Source of the DNA: Phocicoccus schoeneichii
GTDB lineage: Bacteria > Bacillota > Bacilli > Staphylococcales > Salinicoccaceae
Assembly (NCBI RefSeq): GCF_014635565.1
Contig: NZ_BMDB01000001.1
Location: 682,001 to 746,000, forward strand
Length of the DNA: 64,000 bases
Direction: 5' to 3'
The notes below the pieces were generated by a model. The model was not told the DNA's origin, did no database searches, and saw only the letters and a program-made list of their open reading frames with translations. The stretch's first letter is position 1; the number at the start of each line of letters is the position of its first letter. Of the stretch, positions 26,078-35,380 are shown piece after piece. A program made the translations under genes and the position numbers.

Positions 26078-27250
26078 TTATAGCACTCTATTCATGACAC
26101 GTTTTGATGCTGCGCCATCTTCGAGACTACAATATACCTTTCTAAACTCAGCAAGTCGCTCACTGAATTCAAATTCGCCATTTTCAATCAAGTGTACCTG
26201 CTCAATAATTTCTGCTGTATCATAAAGTAACGGACCTGGCGCTTCTTTTTCAAAGTCAAAATAAAACCCTCTTAGATTATCTCTATAACTTTCAAGATCG
26301 TATGTGAAGAATAAAACAGGTCTGTTTAATATCGCATAATCAAAGAATACCGATGAATAGTCCGTAAGTAGTATATCAGAAATGAGATATAAATCTCTAA
26401 TATCTTCATATTTAGACATATCAATTACAAAACCATCATACTTTGATGTATCAATATTCTCAGCAATGAGATAATGCATTCTAAGAAGAATCACATAATC
26501 ATCAGAAAGCGATTCTCTCATACGTTCTAAATCTAATTTAATATCAAACTTATATTTACCTCTTTGGTAATACTCATTATCTCTCCATGTCGGAGCATAT
26601 AGAATAATCTTCTTATCTCTTCTGATACCCATATCAATCTTTAATTTGTTGATGTATTCATCATTATTACTATTTACTAAGATATCATTCCTTGGATATC
26701 CTGTTTCAAGCATTGTTTTATTGAAATTAAATGCGCGTCTAAATATTTCTGTAGAATATGGATTTGGCGAAATTAAATAATCCCATTTACTAGACTCAGT
26801 TGTAAAGTTTTTCTTATAGCTTTCCGTATCTGTTCCTGGCATCAAAACTGCATCCATATCGAGTGCGAGTCGTTTTAAAGGCGTACCATGCCAAGTTTGT
26901 AAATATTTTGTTTTCCTAGGTTTTGGGATCCATAAAGGCATTCTACTATTAGAAATCCATAACCCTGCTCTATTTAATGTAAGTAACCATTTTAACGAAA
27001 ACCTTTTTAAGTATTTAATATTGTTCTCTTCAAATACATCTACGTATCGTCTATCCACACTCCATACGAGATCATACTCATCACCATATTGGTCTATCAT
27101 GTATTCATAAAGTGCTCTAGGATTATCACTAAATTGCTTCCCTAAGAAACTCTCAAATACGATTAATTTGTTATTTTTCGGCAGTACTTTACCTGCAAGA
27201 ACAAAAAAGTCTTTATAAATTTGTAATAATATTGCTTTTATAATTTTCAT
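26078..27250 (-). CDS. tarF: CDP-glycerol glycerophosphotransferase, teichoic acid primer extension
   Basis: A 390-residue membrane-associated transferase, nearly the length of TarF. It transfers glycerol phosphate from CDP-glycerol to the lipid-linked TarB product. Catalytic-region motifs are TWHGTPLKRLALDMD, LISPNPYSTEIF, GYPRNDILVN, YAPTWRDNEY, LLRMHYL and LLTDYSSVFFDY. It lacks the N-terminal GT2-like domain of the TagF-like protein at 18694. It heads the five-gene minus-strand operon and is divergent from tarD, so the 118-bp gap holds promoters for both directions. Whether it primes or also polymerises cannot be told from the sequence. Confidence 0.9.
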   Translation of the reverse strand: MKIIKAILLQIYKDFFVLAGKVLPKNNKLIVFESFLGKQFSDNPRALYEYMIDQYGDEYDLVWSVDRRYVDVFEENNIKYLKRFSLKWLLTLNRAGLWISNSRMPLWIPKPRKTKYLQTWHGTPLKRLALDMDAVLMPGTDTESYKKNFTTESSKWDYLISPNPYSTEIFRRAFNFNKTMLETGYPRNDILVNSNNDEYINKLKIDMGIRRDKKIILYAPTWRDNEYYQRGKYKFDIKLDLERMRESLSDDYVILLRMHYLIAENIDTSKYDGFVIDMSKYEDIRDLYLISDILLTDYSSVFFDYAILNRPVLFFTYDLESYRDNLRGFYFDFEKEAPGPLLYDTAEIIEQVHLIENGEFEFSERLAEFRKVYCSLEDGAASKRVMNRVL

Positions 27251-27368
27251 TAACTCGTAACTTCCTTGATAATTGTATTATAATATGACTATCTATAGTT
27301 TATATTATACCTAATATTGATTAGAATAGATTATATAATAAAATTAATAAAAGATTAAGGTGAAAGAT

Positions 27369-27761
27369 ATGAAAAAAATCATTACTTACGGAACATTCGA
27401 CCTTCTTCACGCAGGTCACGTTAATATTTTAAGAAGAGCTAAGGAAATGGGTGACTACCTTGTAGTTGCTACTTCTACTGATGAGTTTAACTCTCTTAAA
27501 CACAAACATGCCTACCATTCGTTTGAGGATCGCAAATTAATTTTAGAAGCAATTAAATATGTTGATGAGGTTATTCCTGAAGAGTCTTGGGATCAAAAAA
27601 TTTCTGATGTTCAAAAACATAACATCGATACATTTGTTATGGGACACGACTGGGAAGGTAAATTCGACTTCCTAAAAGATTATTGTGAAGTCGTATACCT
27701 TCCAAGAACTGAAGGTATTTCAACATCTAAAATCAAAAATGACTTAGGCCAAAATGATTAA
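27369..27761 (+). CDS. tarD: Glycerol-3-phosphate cytidylyltransferase
   Basis: A 130-residue enzyme that makes CDP-glycerol from CTP and glycerol 3-phosphate, the donor for all the glycerophosphotransferases here. The nucleotidyltransferase HAGH motif is at residues 14-17 and the C-terminal RTEGISTS signature is intact. The ATG at 27369 follows AAGGTG at 6 nt; an in-frame GTG overlaps that site. It overlaps tarB by 8 bp. Confidence 0.97.
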   Translation: MKKIITYGTFDLLHAGHVNILRRAKEMGDYLVVATSTDEFNSLKHKHAYHSFEDRKLILEAIKYVDEVIPEESWDQKISDVQKHNIDTFVMGHDWEGKFDFLKDYCEVVYLPRTEGISTSKIKNDLGQND

Positions 27762-28890
27762 AGAACTTGCATTACAACTTTATGTATTATTCGTAAAGTT
27801 GTTTTTCTTAATTAATAGAAGAAAGCGACCTCAACAAAAAATTGTATTCATATCTACATTTTTAAAAAATGCTTCTGATACGATACCTGAACTTATGGAT
27901 CAAACAAAAAAACAAGTCGTTTTTTATAACTATAGTAAACAACCTTTAGATTTCAAACATAGCCAATTAACTATTTATAGTAAGCATAACTTAAGGACAC
28001 ATATACAGATGATGAAAGACTTAAGTAACGCTTCAGAAATTGTCATTGATAATTTCTACCCATTTCTTGGTGCAGCAAAATACTTAAATGGTTCTATCTT
28101 CCAAACATGGCACGCTGTTGGTGCGTTTAAAAAGTTTGGACTTGAAGATCATTCTTTGAAGAAGAGAAGTGCTCTTTCTGTTAAAAGATTTAAAGAGTCA
28201 TATCGTAATATTGATTATGTACTTAATGGATCTACGATTATGGGCAATATTTTTAAACAGTCTTTCGGTGTAGAGGATAAAAGTCTATTAAATTTTGGTA
28301 TGCCATCGAGTGATTTTTATGTGAATGTCGCTAAAGTCAATAACGCTAAAAATTATATGATTCGTTCATATCCTGAACTTAATGGACAAACAGTAATCAC
28401 TTATACACCAACATATAGAGACAATGTTTTTAATGTGAGTGAATTAGAAATTGATATTGAGCATATGCTTACTACCTTACCTGAGAATTATTCGATTATC
28501 TTTAGACTACATCCATCTGTAATTTATAATGATCGAAAATTCAATAACAAACGAGTTTTAAACTTATCTAATAAAGAATCTATTGAGAATGTTCTTTCTG
28601 TAACTGATATACTAATTACAGATTATTCTTCAGTAGCTTTTGATTTCGCAAACTTTAATAAACCAATCATTTTTTATCCGTATGATTTAGAAGATTATAA
28701 AATTACGCGTGGCCTTACTGGTGAATATTCTAATCTAGTTGTCGGACAAATTGCCTATTCTACATTAGATATCGTTAATATTATAAACAGAAACAACTTT
28801 GATCTAAGCGACATTGAGACCTTCAAAAATAAATGGAATGAATTCTCAAAAGGGAACAACACACAGTTATTGATTGAAAAAATCTCTTAA
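27754..28890 (+). CDS. tarB: Teichoic acid primase (CDP-glycerol:ManNAc-GlcNAc-PP-undecaprenol glycerophosphotransferase)
   Basis: A 378-residue peripheral membrane protein that adds the first glycerol phosphate to the TarA product. A hydrophobic N-terminal segment (about 5-20) is followed by a glycerophosphotransferase domain with QTWHAVGAFKKFGLED, TYTPTYRDN, IFRLHPSV and LITDYSSVAFDF. The HAVG form, rather than HGTP, is typical of TagB/TarB as opposed to TagF/TarF. The start overlaps tarD and the LCP gene follows closely. The operon therefore couples donor synthesis, priming and attachment. Confidence 0.93.
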   Translation: MIKELALQLYVLFVKLFFLINRRKRPQQKIVFISTFLKNASDTIPELMDQTKKQVVFYNYSKQPLDFKHSQLTIYSKHNLRTHIQMMKDLSNASEIVIDNFYPFLGAAKYLNGSIFQTWHAVGAFKKFGLEDHSLKKRSALSVKRFKESYRNIDYVLNGSTIMGNIFKQSFGVEDKSLLNFGMPSSDFYVNVAKVNNAKNYMIRSYPELNGQTVITYTPTYRDNVFNVSELEIDIEHMLTTLPENYSIIFRLHPSVIYNDRKFNNKRVLNLSNKESIENVLSVTDILITDYSSVAFDFANFNKPIIFYPYDLEDYKITRGLTGEYSNLVVGQIAYSTLDIVNIINRNNFDLSDIETFKNKWNEFSKGNNTQLLIEKIS

Positions 28891-28935
28891 TACGTTTATA
28901 TTGGTCTATTGTAAATTAATTAATTGGAGCATATT

Positions 28936-30171
28936 ATGAACAAATTTCTAAAAGCATTCGTTGTACTATTAATACTCGCTGCTATTGCAGCTGTGATTTG
29001 GATTGGTTATTTATTTTATACAGTAAATAAAGGTGTCTCCGATTCATACGAAGATATTGGTAATGACAGAAGTAAATCAGAGCTTCGTAGCAAAGAAGTA
29101 TCTGTTGAAGATAGTTTTACAGTTTTAATTATGGGAATTGATGAGAACGAAAGCCGTTCTAAAAAAGAGAATCTTTCAAGGGATCAATTCCGAACAGACT
29201 CTATGATCCTTGCAACATTTGATAAGAATTCTAACTCTGTAAAAATGTTAAGTATTCCTCGTGACAGTTTAACATACATGTCTAATGAACAAACATTCGA
29301 TAAAGTCAACCATGCACACGCACTTGGTGGTGTACCTAGTGCTGTTGATGCAGTTGAAAATCTTGTAAATGTCCCAGTTGACTACTATATTCGTTTAAAT
29401 TTTGACGCTTTAGTAGAAATGGTTGATACACTAAATGGTGTTGAGTTTGATGTACCATTCGATATGGTAGAGCCAAACCCTTATGATGACGGTAAAACAA
29501 GAGTGAAGAAAGGTAAACAAACGTTAGACGGAGAACAGGCGCTAGCTGTTGTTAGAAGTAGACAATATGACTCAGATTTCGGTCGGGGCGAACGACAAAT
29601 GCAAATGATTAAAGCTATTATGCAAAAAGCAAAATCAACCGGTGCAATTTCTAAATATGATGATCTTGTAAAAGTTGTTGCACGAAATGTAAACCATAAC
29701 TTCACTATGAATGAGTTAGGAAACATTGCAACATACTTTAGTAAAAATGAAATCGACTTTGAATCTTCTATGATTCTAGGTGATGATTACTGGGCACATA
29801 ATGGAGCATATTATTATAAACCTGCGAATGAACACTTATTCGTCATCTCAAAAACTTTAAGAGAAATCTTAAACCTTGATCCACCAGTTGCTGATGACTT
29901 TGAGAATATTCGATACGAATATTGGATGAATCCAGGTGCAATCATTCCTACTGATATTGTTGAGAACTATAATTTAGAAGAAGAACCATTCTACACAGAA
30001 GAAGGCTATGACAGTCCATATGGAACTGGCTTTGACGTCACAAGAGAAACACTTCAACAGCATGAAATTGAAGGTGACACAAACGTTGATGACGTTGACG
30101 GAATGAATAATGAATATTATGATGATGGTACTGAAAACAATGAACAAGATAGTGAAAATAATGGTTGGTAG
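28936..30171 (+). CDS. LytR-CpsA-Psr (LCP) family wall polymer ligase
   Basis: A 411-residue membrane-anchored enzyme of the type that attaches wall teichoic acid to peptidoglycan outside the cell. A single N-terminal membrane helix (about 4-27) leads to an LCP domain with the core SRDQFRTDSMILATFD, SIPRDSLTYM, DKVNHAHALGG and VRSRQYDSDFGRGERQMQM, including the conserved arginines and aspartates that bind the lipid pyrophosphate. The C-terminal 60 residues are acidic and Asn-rich. The ATG at 28936 follows TTGGAGC. Its place after tarD-tarB supports teichoic acid as its polymer. Confidence 0.93.
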   Translation: MNKFLKAFVVLLILAAIAAVIWIGYLFYTVNKGVSDSYEDIGNDRSKSELRSKEVSVEDSFTVLIMGIDENESRSKKENLSRDQFRTDSMILATFDKNSNSVKMLSIPRDSLTYMSNEQTFDKVNHAHALGGVPSAVDAVENLVNVPVDYYIRLNFDALVEMVDTLNGVEFDVPFDMVEPNPYDDGKTRVKKGKQTLDGEQALAVVRSRQYDSDFGRGERQMQMIKAIMQKAKSTGAISKYDDLVKVVARNVNHNFTMNELGNIATYFSKNEIDFESSMILGDDYWAHNGAYYYKPANEHLFVISKTLREILNLDPPVADDFENIRYEYWMNPGAIIPTDIVENYNLEEEPFYTEEGYDSPYGTGFDVTRETLQQHEIEGDTNVDDVDGMNNEYYDDGTENNEQDSENNGW

Positions 30172-30252
30172 TATCAATTAAGTTTTAAAACAACACATTA
30201 TGACCAAATCGTACTTCGGTTTTGTCATTTGTGTAAAAAAGAGGCGAAAAAC

Positions 30253-30678
30253 ATGGAAATTCTCGTATCAGATGATAAGAAATATTATCCAGATTGCGTA
30301 ACAATAAGAGAAACAGTTTTTGTTCAGGAACAAAATGTACCACTAGAAATGGAAATTGATGAATACGAAGATGAATGTGTCCACGTATTACTCCTTTTAG
30401 ATAATGAGCCGGCAGGTACTGTTCGATATAGAAAGTATGATGATACGACAGTTAAAATCGAACGTATGGCTGTGTTAAAAGAACATAGAGGGAAACATTT
30501 TGGTATGAACCTCATGTACTTTGTACACTTACATGCAAAATCAAAAGGATTCACATGGGCTAAGCTTGGTGCACAAACACATGCAATCCCGTTCTATGAA
30601 AAAATAGGATATCAAGTGTCATCAGGTGAATTCGATGATGCTGGAATCCCACACGTTGATATGATTTGCAGTTTATAA
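30253..30678 (+). CDS. GNAT-family N-acetyltransferase
   Basis: A 141-residue acetyltransferase of the ElaA/YjcF type. The N-terminal VFVQEQNVPLEMEIDEYED block and the acetyl-CoA loop ERMAVLKEHRGKHFGMNLM are clear. C-terminal residues include LGAQTHAIPFYEKIGYQV. The ATG follows GAGGCG at 6 nt; a longer upstream frame lacks support. It lies at the end of the tarD-tarB-LCP run, with only a weak hairpin (about 30198-30233) before it, so it may be cotranscribed. The substrate is unknown. Confidence 0.88.
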   Translation: MEILVSDDKKYYPDCVTIRETVFVQEQNVPLEMEIDEYEDECVHVLLLLDNEPAGTVRYRKYDDTTVKIERMAVLKEHRGKHFGMNLMYFVHLHAKSKGFTWAKLGAQTHAIPFYEKIGYQVSSGEFDDAGIPHVDMICSL

Positions 30679-30682
30679 TACA

Positions 30683-30721
30683 AAAGCTGGGACGAAATAA
30701 ATTTCGTCCCAGCTTTTTTTT
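30683..30721. terminator. Strong bidirectional terminator
   Basis: The stem AAAGCTGGGACGAAA / TTTCGTCCCAGCTTT, with a tiny loop and flanking A- and T-runs, ends the GNAT gene and the convergent teichoic acid operon. Confidence 0.95.
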
Positions 30722-30738
30722 ACTTTAAATATCTCGTC

Positions 30739-33360
30739 TTATTTAGAATCAATAACTCCAGAAACAACTTCATATATTCTCTTACAGTTATCATGATCGA
30801 TATATTTAAATATACCAGATAGGTCTTCGACGTTAGCTTTAAATCCGTCTTGAATAATCTTTTCTATATCACTCACAAGCTGTTCTTCAGTTTCTGCAAT
30901 ATCACCAAGGAATGTTTCGTTCACTGGTCTTAGGATTCCTCTATTAAAGAATCTAGACTCGTCAAAGTGATAATACAGAACTGGTTTTTTCATCATTGTG
31001 AAATCAAAGCTCACACTGCTATAGTCTGTAATTAGAAGCGCATGGGCAATCAGTAAGTCTTGAACGGTTCTCTCACCAAGCTCTATAAAATTTACATAGT
31101 CATTCGTCTCAAGTAAATCTCTATTGAAAAATGGTTGTGCTCTATAATGCGGATAGAAATTTAAATACACATTATTCGCTTCAAGTATTTCATGAAGACG
31201 TTCGTTTTCAATGAATGATTTATATCTACGGTAATATTCACTTTCTAAGAATGCTTCATCTGTATTAATCCAATCTCTCCACGTTGGCATAAGTAGTATA
31301 TGACTCGCTTTTTGATTTAATGGTAGCTGGTCGAATCTTGCAAGTCCTGTTACCGCAACTTCATCGATGCTATAACCCAACTCTTTCATTACTACATCAA
31401 ACTTTTCATTGTCAGATGAAACAATGAATAAATCAAATGGATCATCATAGTACTTTTTATGGTACTCAGCAGGTTTACGTCCAAGCACCCCGTGTTGCAA
31501 GAATACTTTTACTGTATCCTCATAGTTAAAGAATCCACATGCTGGTTTATACGGTAAGATATTCTCAAAGTCATGTGTACAAAGCAGCACGCCCGCTTCA
31601 AGTGACTTTTGATAATGCTCTAAACTACCAAATGTGAGTACATTGTCTAAATGTTTGATTTTGTCGTAATCGAGACTGTCCTCCTCAATGACATAGTACG
31701 CATCAACATCAGTGTGTTCACTCAGATATTTAAAAAGTGTAATCCCATTTTCTTGTGCAGTATCTGAACGCTCACCTAGTAACCAAACATTCTTATTTCT
31801 AACTAATCGAGTATCGAGTGCTTTAGGCACCACAAACGTTTCAACTTTCAAGTTATTAAACGGTGTTGTCGTCACTAAGAAATGAACATGATCTCCGTTA
31901 TCTTTTGTGATGACCTTTTGGTCGTAATAGTTATCTTTTTTATAATCAGAGAATTTATACGTAATCTTAGCCTTTGTAATCACTTCTAGATTGTCATCTA
32001 ATAGTCCCACAAATACGTCGATTACAGTTTTATTTCTGCTCATGATTTGAAGTAGTTTTTCTACATTTAACTCGACATTAAATTTCTTCTCAATTGGTTC
32101 AATATATTGTTCTCCACTAAAACGATCTTCAAAAATCATTACTGTAGACGTAGAATTAAATTTCCCCTTTTCTTTTACAAAACCTGTAAAGGTAAAATCT
32201 TTAATTTCTGTGACACGTCTCAATAGTTTGGGTCTTTTCACATTGAATCCCAGGTAATCATCACGACGTTTATAGAAATGAGCAGTTAATACCTCGTCCA
32301 TAAACGTGACTTCTCCCGACATAAAGTCTTGTATATATGCTTCACTAATATTTACTTGATACTTGATGTCATCGTTGATGATATTAATTTTCTTACGTGT
32401 ATAGTCACTGACTAGTGCTTCAATTGGTAACTCTACCTTTAAATCATCAGACATATCAAAGCGCTTTAGCACGTCTAAAGTTGGGTCAAAAATACCAAAT
32501 TGTGGATGCTCTATTACGCCCATTGTGTCGATATCAAATTGTACCTTTATTTTTCCATCCTCGACTTCATTCACAATAAATGATTTTGGATAAACAACAT
32601 GCTCATCAATATCAATCGTGAACTTTCCATCTACTGAACTAAAGTTGAACAGATATAGTTTCGAAAACAGCTTTAAAGATAGATTCTGTGTATTTGAAAT
32701 CGGATAAATTTCATTATCGTTCCCAATATAAAGTCGTGCACGTCCATGTGTTAAATCATCTATATTAAAGACTGTGAGTGACTTATCATCATCAACATGC
32801 TTAGCAAGTTCTATAAACTTGTGCGGGTAAGATAAAAACAATTGTGTCTTGTTAGACACATTAAAATCCTTAAATGTTAACCTGAATAAATCTTTCTCTA
32901 CCTGCAAATCACTAATTTCGACAGGTGTATCTTTAAAGTTTAAAGTCATAAATCTTTTAGATAGATACGTATCTTTTTTTGCTTTAATATTATAAAGCTT
33001 CTCATTGATTAAATATTGGGTTTTTATTGTCTCATCTTCAGACTCTCTATCTAACTTGATACGCATCGGTACGTCAAACGAGTATAGCTGAATCATCAAA
33101 TTGTCTGGCACATCATCAAAAAAGTGCCTTGGAAGTACTACTTTGATGATACGATCTTGATAGGTGCACTGTAATGGATAACTACGATCCTTTATAAACA
33201 CCTTTGCAGTATAATTCGATATTACCCTTAAATTAATAAATGGGAGCACTTCATACGTAAATGTAAAGTGATCCCTTTCTTCGTTAATATCGACAAGCTC
33301 TATAAACTTAGTAAACTTTTCTCTCACATGTTTTGAAAAATAATTAGTAAATGTGCTCAT
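30739..33360 (-). CDS. Large CDP-glycerol glycerophosphotransferase-family protein
   Basis: An 873-residue protein. The C-terminal third (about 520-860) is a glycerophosphotransferase domain with FLQHGVLGRKPAEYHKKYYD, VSSDNEKFDV, VTGLARFDQLP, LMPTWRDW, YPHYRAQ and LLITDYSSVSFDF. The HGV form differs from TarF and TagF, suggesting another acceptor. The N-terminal ~500 residues are rich in beta-strand patterns and contain no motif I recognise. It is the last gene of the tarA-Wzz-BY kinase operon. It may build a second or modified glycerol-phosphate polymer, or extend the main chain; the sequence cannot distinguish these. Confidence 0.85.
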   Translation of the reverse strand: MSTFTNYFSKHVREKFTKFIELVDINEERDHFTFTYEVLPFINLRVISNYTAKVFIKDRSYPLQCTYQDRIIKVVLPRHFFDDVPDNLMIQLYSFDVPMRIKLDRESEDETIKTQYLINEKLYNIKAKKDTYLSKRFMTLNFKDTPVEISDLQVEKDLFRLTFKDFNVSNKTQLFLSYPHKFIELAKHVDDDKSLTVFNIDDLTHGRARLYIGNDNEIYPISNTQNLSLKLFSKLYLFNFSSVDGKFTIDIDEHVVYPKSFIVNEVEDGKIKVQFDIDTMGVIEHPQFGIFDPTLDVLKRFDMSDDLKVELPIEALVSDYTRKKINIINDDIKYQVNISEAYIQDFMSGEVTFMDEVLTAHFYKRRDDYLGFNVKRPKLLRRVTEIKDFTFTGFVKEKGKFNSTSTVMIFEDRFSGEQYIEPIEKKFNVELNVEKLLQIMSRNKTVIDVFVGLLDDNLEVITKAKITYKFSDYKKDNYYDQKVITKDNGDHVHFLVTTTPFNNLKVETFVVPKALDTRLVRNKNVWLLGERSDTAQENGITLFKYLSEHTDVDAYYVIEEDSLDYDKIKHLDNVLTFGSLEHYQKSLEAGVLLCTHDFENILPYKPACGFFNYEDTVKVFLQHGVLGRKPAEYHKKYYDDPFDLFIVSSDNEKFDVVMKELGYSIDEVAVTGLARFDQLPLNQKASHILLMPTWRDWINTDEAFLESEYYRRYKSFIENERLHEILEANNVYLNFYPHYRAQPFFNRDLLETNDYVNFIELGERTVQDLLIAHALLITDYSSVSFDFTMMKKPVLYYHFDESRFFNRGILRPVNETFLGDIAETEEQLVSDIEKIIQDGFKANVEDLSGIFKYIDHDNCKRIYEVVSGVIDSK

Positions 33361-33374
33361 CTCTACTCCTATTA

Positions 33375-34010
33375 TTACTGTTTTTCTAAATTATTCACGA
33401 CACCAATAATGTCAATCTCATGTTTTTCAATTAATTGAATGAGAGCTTCTAAACCTTCATTATCTCTACTTCTGTTGTCCACTATAACAACACCATCTAC
33501 AAAATCTTTTAAAGCTTCTAGATATACGTCTTCATTTTTACTTGAATTAATATCTAAAACACAAAAATCAAATGAGTTTTTTAGTGTCTTTGTTAAATAT
33601 TTAAATTTATTAGATAGTAATACCATACCCGTATTATCTTTTTCTAGTCCTGCAAATATAATACTGAGCCCATAAACTGATGTATCATAAATCATATATG
33701 AGATATCCTCATCATGTAAAACGGCATCAGACACACCTTTACGCATCTGCATATCAAACGTTTCATTGATTGACGGATTCTCAAAATCTGCATCAAGATA
33801 AACGACCTTGCTACCAAGTTTAGCTAGACTAATCGCCGTGTTTGTTGCAACGGTTGATTTACCATCGCCATTTTCTGCAGACATAAAGAGAATGACTTTC
33901 TTGTCATCTCCTGCATAAAATTTTAGTTTTTCTGACATTTTCATAAATGCATTCGAAATCATATCGTTTGGTGAATCAATCACAATTCTGTTTCTATTTA
34001 AGATACTCAT
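33375..34010 (-). CDS. CpsD/CapB-like BY-kinase family ATPase
   Basis: A 211-residue P-loop protein of the bacterial tyrosine-kinase type. Walker A is SAENGDGKST (about residues 44-53), Walker A' lies in VVYLDADFENPSI and Walker B in FCVLDINSS. The usual form is SAxPGEGKST, so the loop is slightly altered. The tyrosine cluster normally found at the C-terminus is missing. It partners with the membrane activator encoded 11 nt upstream. In capsule loci such pairs control chain length. Here they lie between tarA and a glycerophosphotransferase gene, so they may regulate teichoic acid synthesis. Confidence 0.85.
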   Translation of the reverse strand: MSILNRNRIVIDSPNDMISNAFMKMSEKLKFYAGDDKKVILFMSAENGDGKSTVATNTAISLAKLGSKVVYLDADFENPSINETFDMQMRKGVSDAVLHDEDISYMIYDTSVYGLSIIFAGLEKDNTGMVLLSNKFKYLTKTLKNSFDFCVLDINSSKNEDVYLEALKDFVDGVVIVDNRSRDNEGLEALIQLIEKHEIDIIGVVNNLEKQ

Positions 34011-34021
34011 TACTTCACCAC

Positions 34022-34588
34022 CTAATATACTTTGATTGTACCTAGCACAGGGTACTTCGCTATAGATTCAGGTCTCTTACCTGAAGTTTTTTTGTTATTT
34101 GGATTACGCATTACATTCATTAATATTCCAATTAACACACCAATTAATACACCTGCTGAGATATATAAAACTTTAGGCAGAATAGATTGGTTACTCACTG
34201 AAGACAGATGACTTAATTCATCTACAGAGATCTCATATCCATTGAAATAAGTAACAAGATGTTCTGTATACTCATTTGCAATTTGGACGGAGTCTTCTTT
34301 GTTATTGAATGAAGTATGTAATAAGTAAGTGTTATCCTCCTGTTCGATTTTTATTGCATCCATTAATTCCGTTGAAGTCAATTCCCAATCATTTGATTCA
34401 ATTAATGAATTTATAATTTCTTCTGTTTTTAATTCTTTCGCTAAAGGTAATTCTATATCGCTATCTGCAATCGACACCTTACTCACTGCATCATATTTAT
34501 TATCAATAAAAAAGAAGGTACCAAGCGCTGCAATGATTCCAGCAATAAGTGCACATAAAATTACGTTTATTAATTTATTATCAGTCAT
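34022..34588 (-). CDS. Wzz/CapA-like chain-length determinant, BY-kinase activator
   Basis: A 188-residue membrane protein with transmembrane helices near residues 7-28 and 142-163 and an external loop of about 110 residues. The basic cytoplasmic tail (RNPNNKKTSGKRPESIAKYPVLG) resembles the Wzz tail that contacts the kinase. CapA/YveK-type proteins activate the cognate tyrosine kinase and set polysaccharide length. The loop is short for the family. The gene lies 16 nt downstream of tarA and 11 nt upstream of the kinase-like gene. Confidence 0.85.
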   Translation of the reverse strand: MTDNKLINVILCALIAGIIAALGTFFFIDNKYDAVSKVSIADSDIELPLAKELKTEEIINSLIESNDWELTSTELMDAIKIEQEDNTYLLHTSFNNKEDSVQIANEYTEHLVTYFNGYEISVDELSHLSSVSNQSILPKVLYISAGVLIGVLIGILMNVMRNPNNKKTSGKRPESIAKYPVLGTIKVY

Positions 34589-34604
34589 AGTTTCATTCCT
34601 ATAG

Positions 34605-35345
34605 TCATTTTCTTTTGAATATGGGTAACTGTCGTATCATAAATTTTAGTATCTTTAAGTTTCTACCAAAACGTTCTGGTTGTTTCATCATTCTATAAAG
34701 CCATTCCAAGTTCAGTTTAATCCACATATCTGGTGCACGTTTTACCGTTCCTGCAAGTACATCAAAACTTCCACCAACGCCCATAAATACACCTTTATTA
34801 AACTGGTCAATATTATTATGAATCCAATTTTCTTGTCTTGGAACACCGAGTGCCACAAATATAATATCTGGTTTTGTTTCATTAATTTCTTTTGCTATTC
34901 TGTCGTCATTCATATCAAAGAAACCATGATGACGTCCGACGACTTCAACATTAGGGAAGTTGACTTTGACATGATCACTCGCCTTTTTATTTACACTTTC
35001 CTCTGCACCGAGTAAATAAACTTTGAGTCTTTCTTCATTACCAAACTCTAAAAGATCTACGAGAAGATCATATCCTGCGATTCTTTCTTTAATATTCATT
35101 TTATTCATTTTAGCGGCGACAAGTATACCGACGCCATCAGCAACAGTAAAATCACTTCTTAATACTGCTTCTTTATATTCGTGATCATGAATTGTACGAT
35201 CTACAATTTCAGGATTTGCAGTTACGATAAATGTCTTTTCTTCATTTTTAATTCTAGGTATTAATATAGAATTAAGAAATTGTGATTTTTCAATATTGAT
35301 AAATGAAACACCAGAAATAGTCACATATTTATTTTGGTTTGCCAT
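34605..35345 (-). CDS. tarA: N-acetylglucosaminyldiphosphoundecaprenol N-acetyl-beta-D-mannosaminyltransferase
   Basis: A 246-residue WecG/TagA/CpsF-family glycosyltransferase that adds ManNAc to the TagO product, the first committed step of wall teichoic acid synthesis. The conserved catalytic aspartate is Asp65 in VLRSDFTVADGVGI. TANPEIVD and FVALGVPRQENWI are family blocks, and the C-terminal tail is basic (MKQPERFGRNLKILKFM) for membrane association. It heads an operon with Wzz-like, kinase-like and glycerophosphotransferase genes. A TATAAT lies about 30 nt upstream of its start, inside the gap to the preceding gene. Confidence 0.95.
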   Translation of the reverse strand: MANQNKYVTISGVSFINIEKSQFLNSILIPRIKNEEKTFIVTANPEIVDRTIHDHEYKEAVLRSDFTVADGVGILVAAKMNKMNIKERIAGYDLLVDLLEFGNEERLKVYLLGAEESVNKKASDHVKVNFPNVEVVGRHHGFFDMNDDRIAKEINETKPDIIFVALGVPRQENWIHNNIDQFNKGVFMGVGGSFDVLAGTVKRAPDMWIKLNLEWLYRMMKQPERFGRNLKILKFMIRQLPIFKRK

Positions 35346-35380
35346 ACGACTTCTTCCATTCTACATTAATTATATACCAT

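Noticed and set aside
30198-30233. Terminator between the LCP gene and the GNAT gene
   Set aside because: The stem (TGACCAAA / TTTTGTCA) has a mismatch and the T-tract is poor, so it is not listed as a feature.
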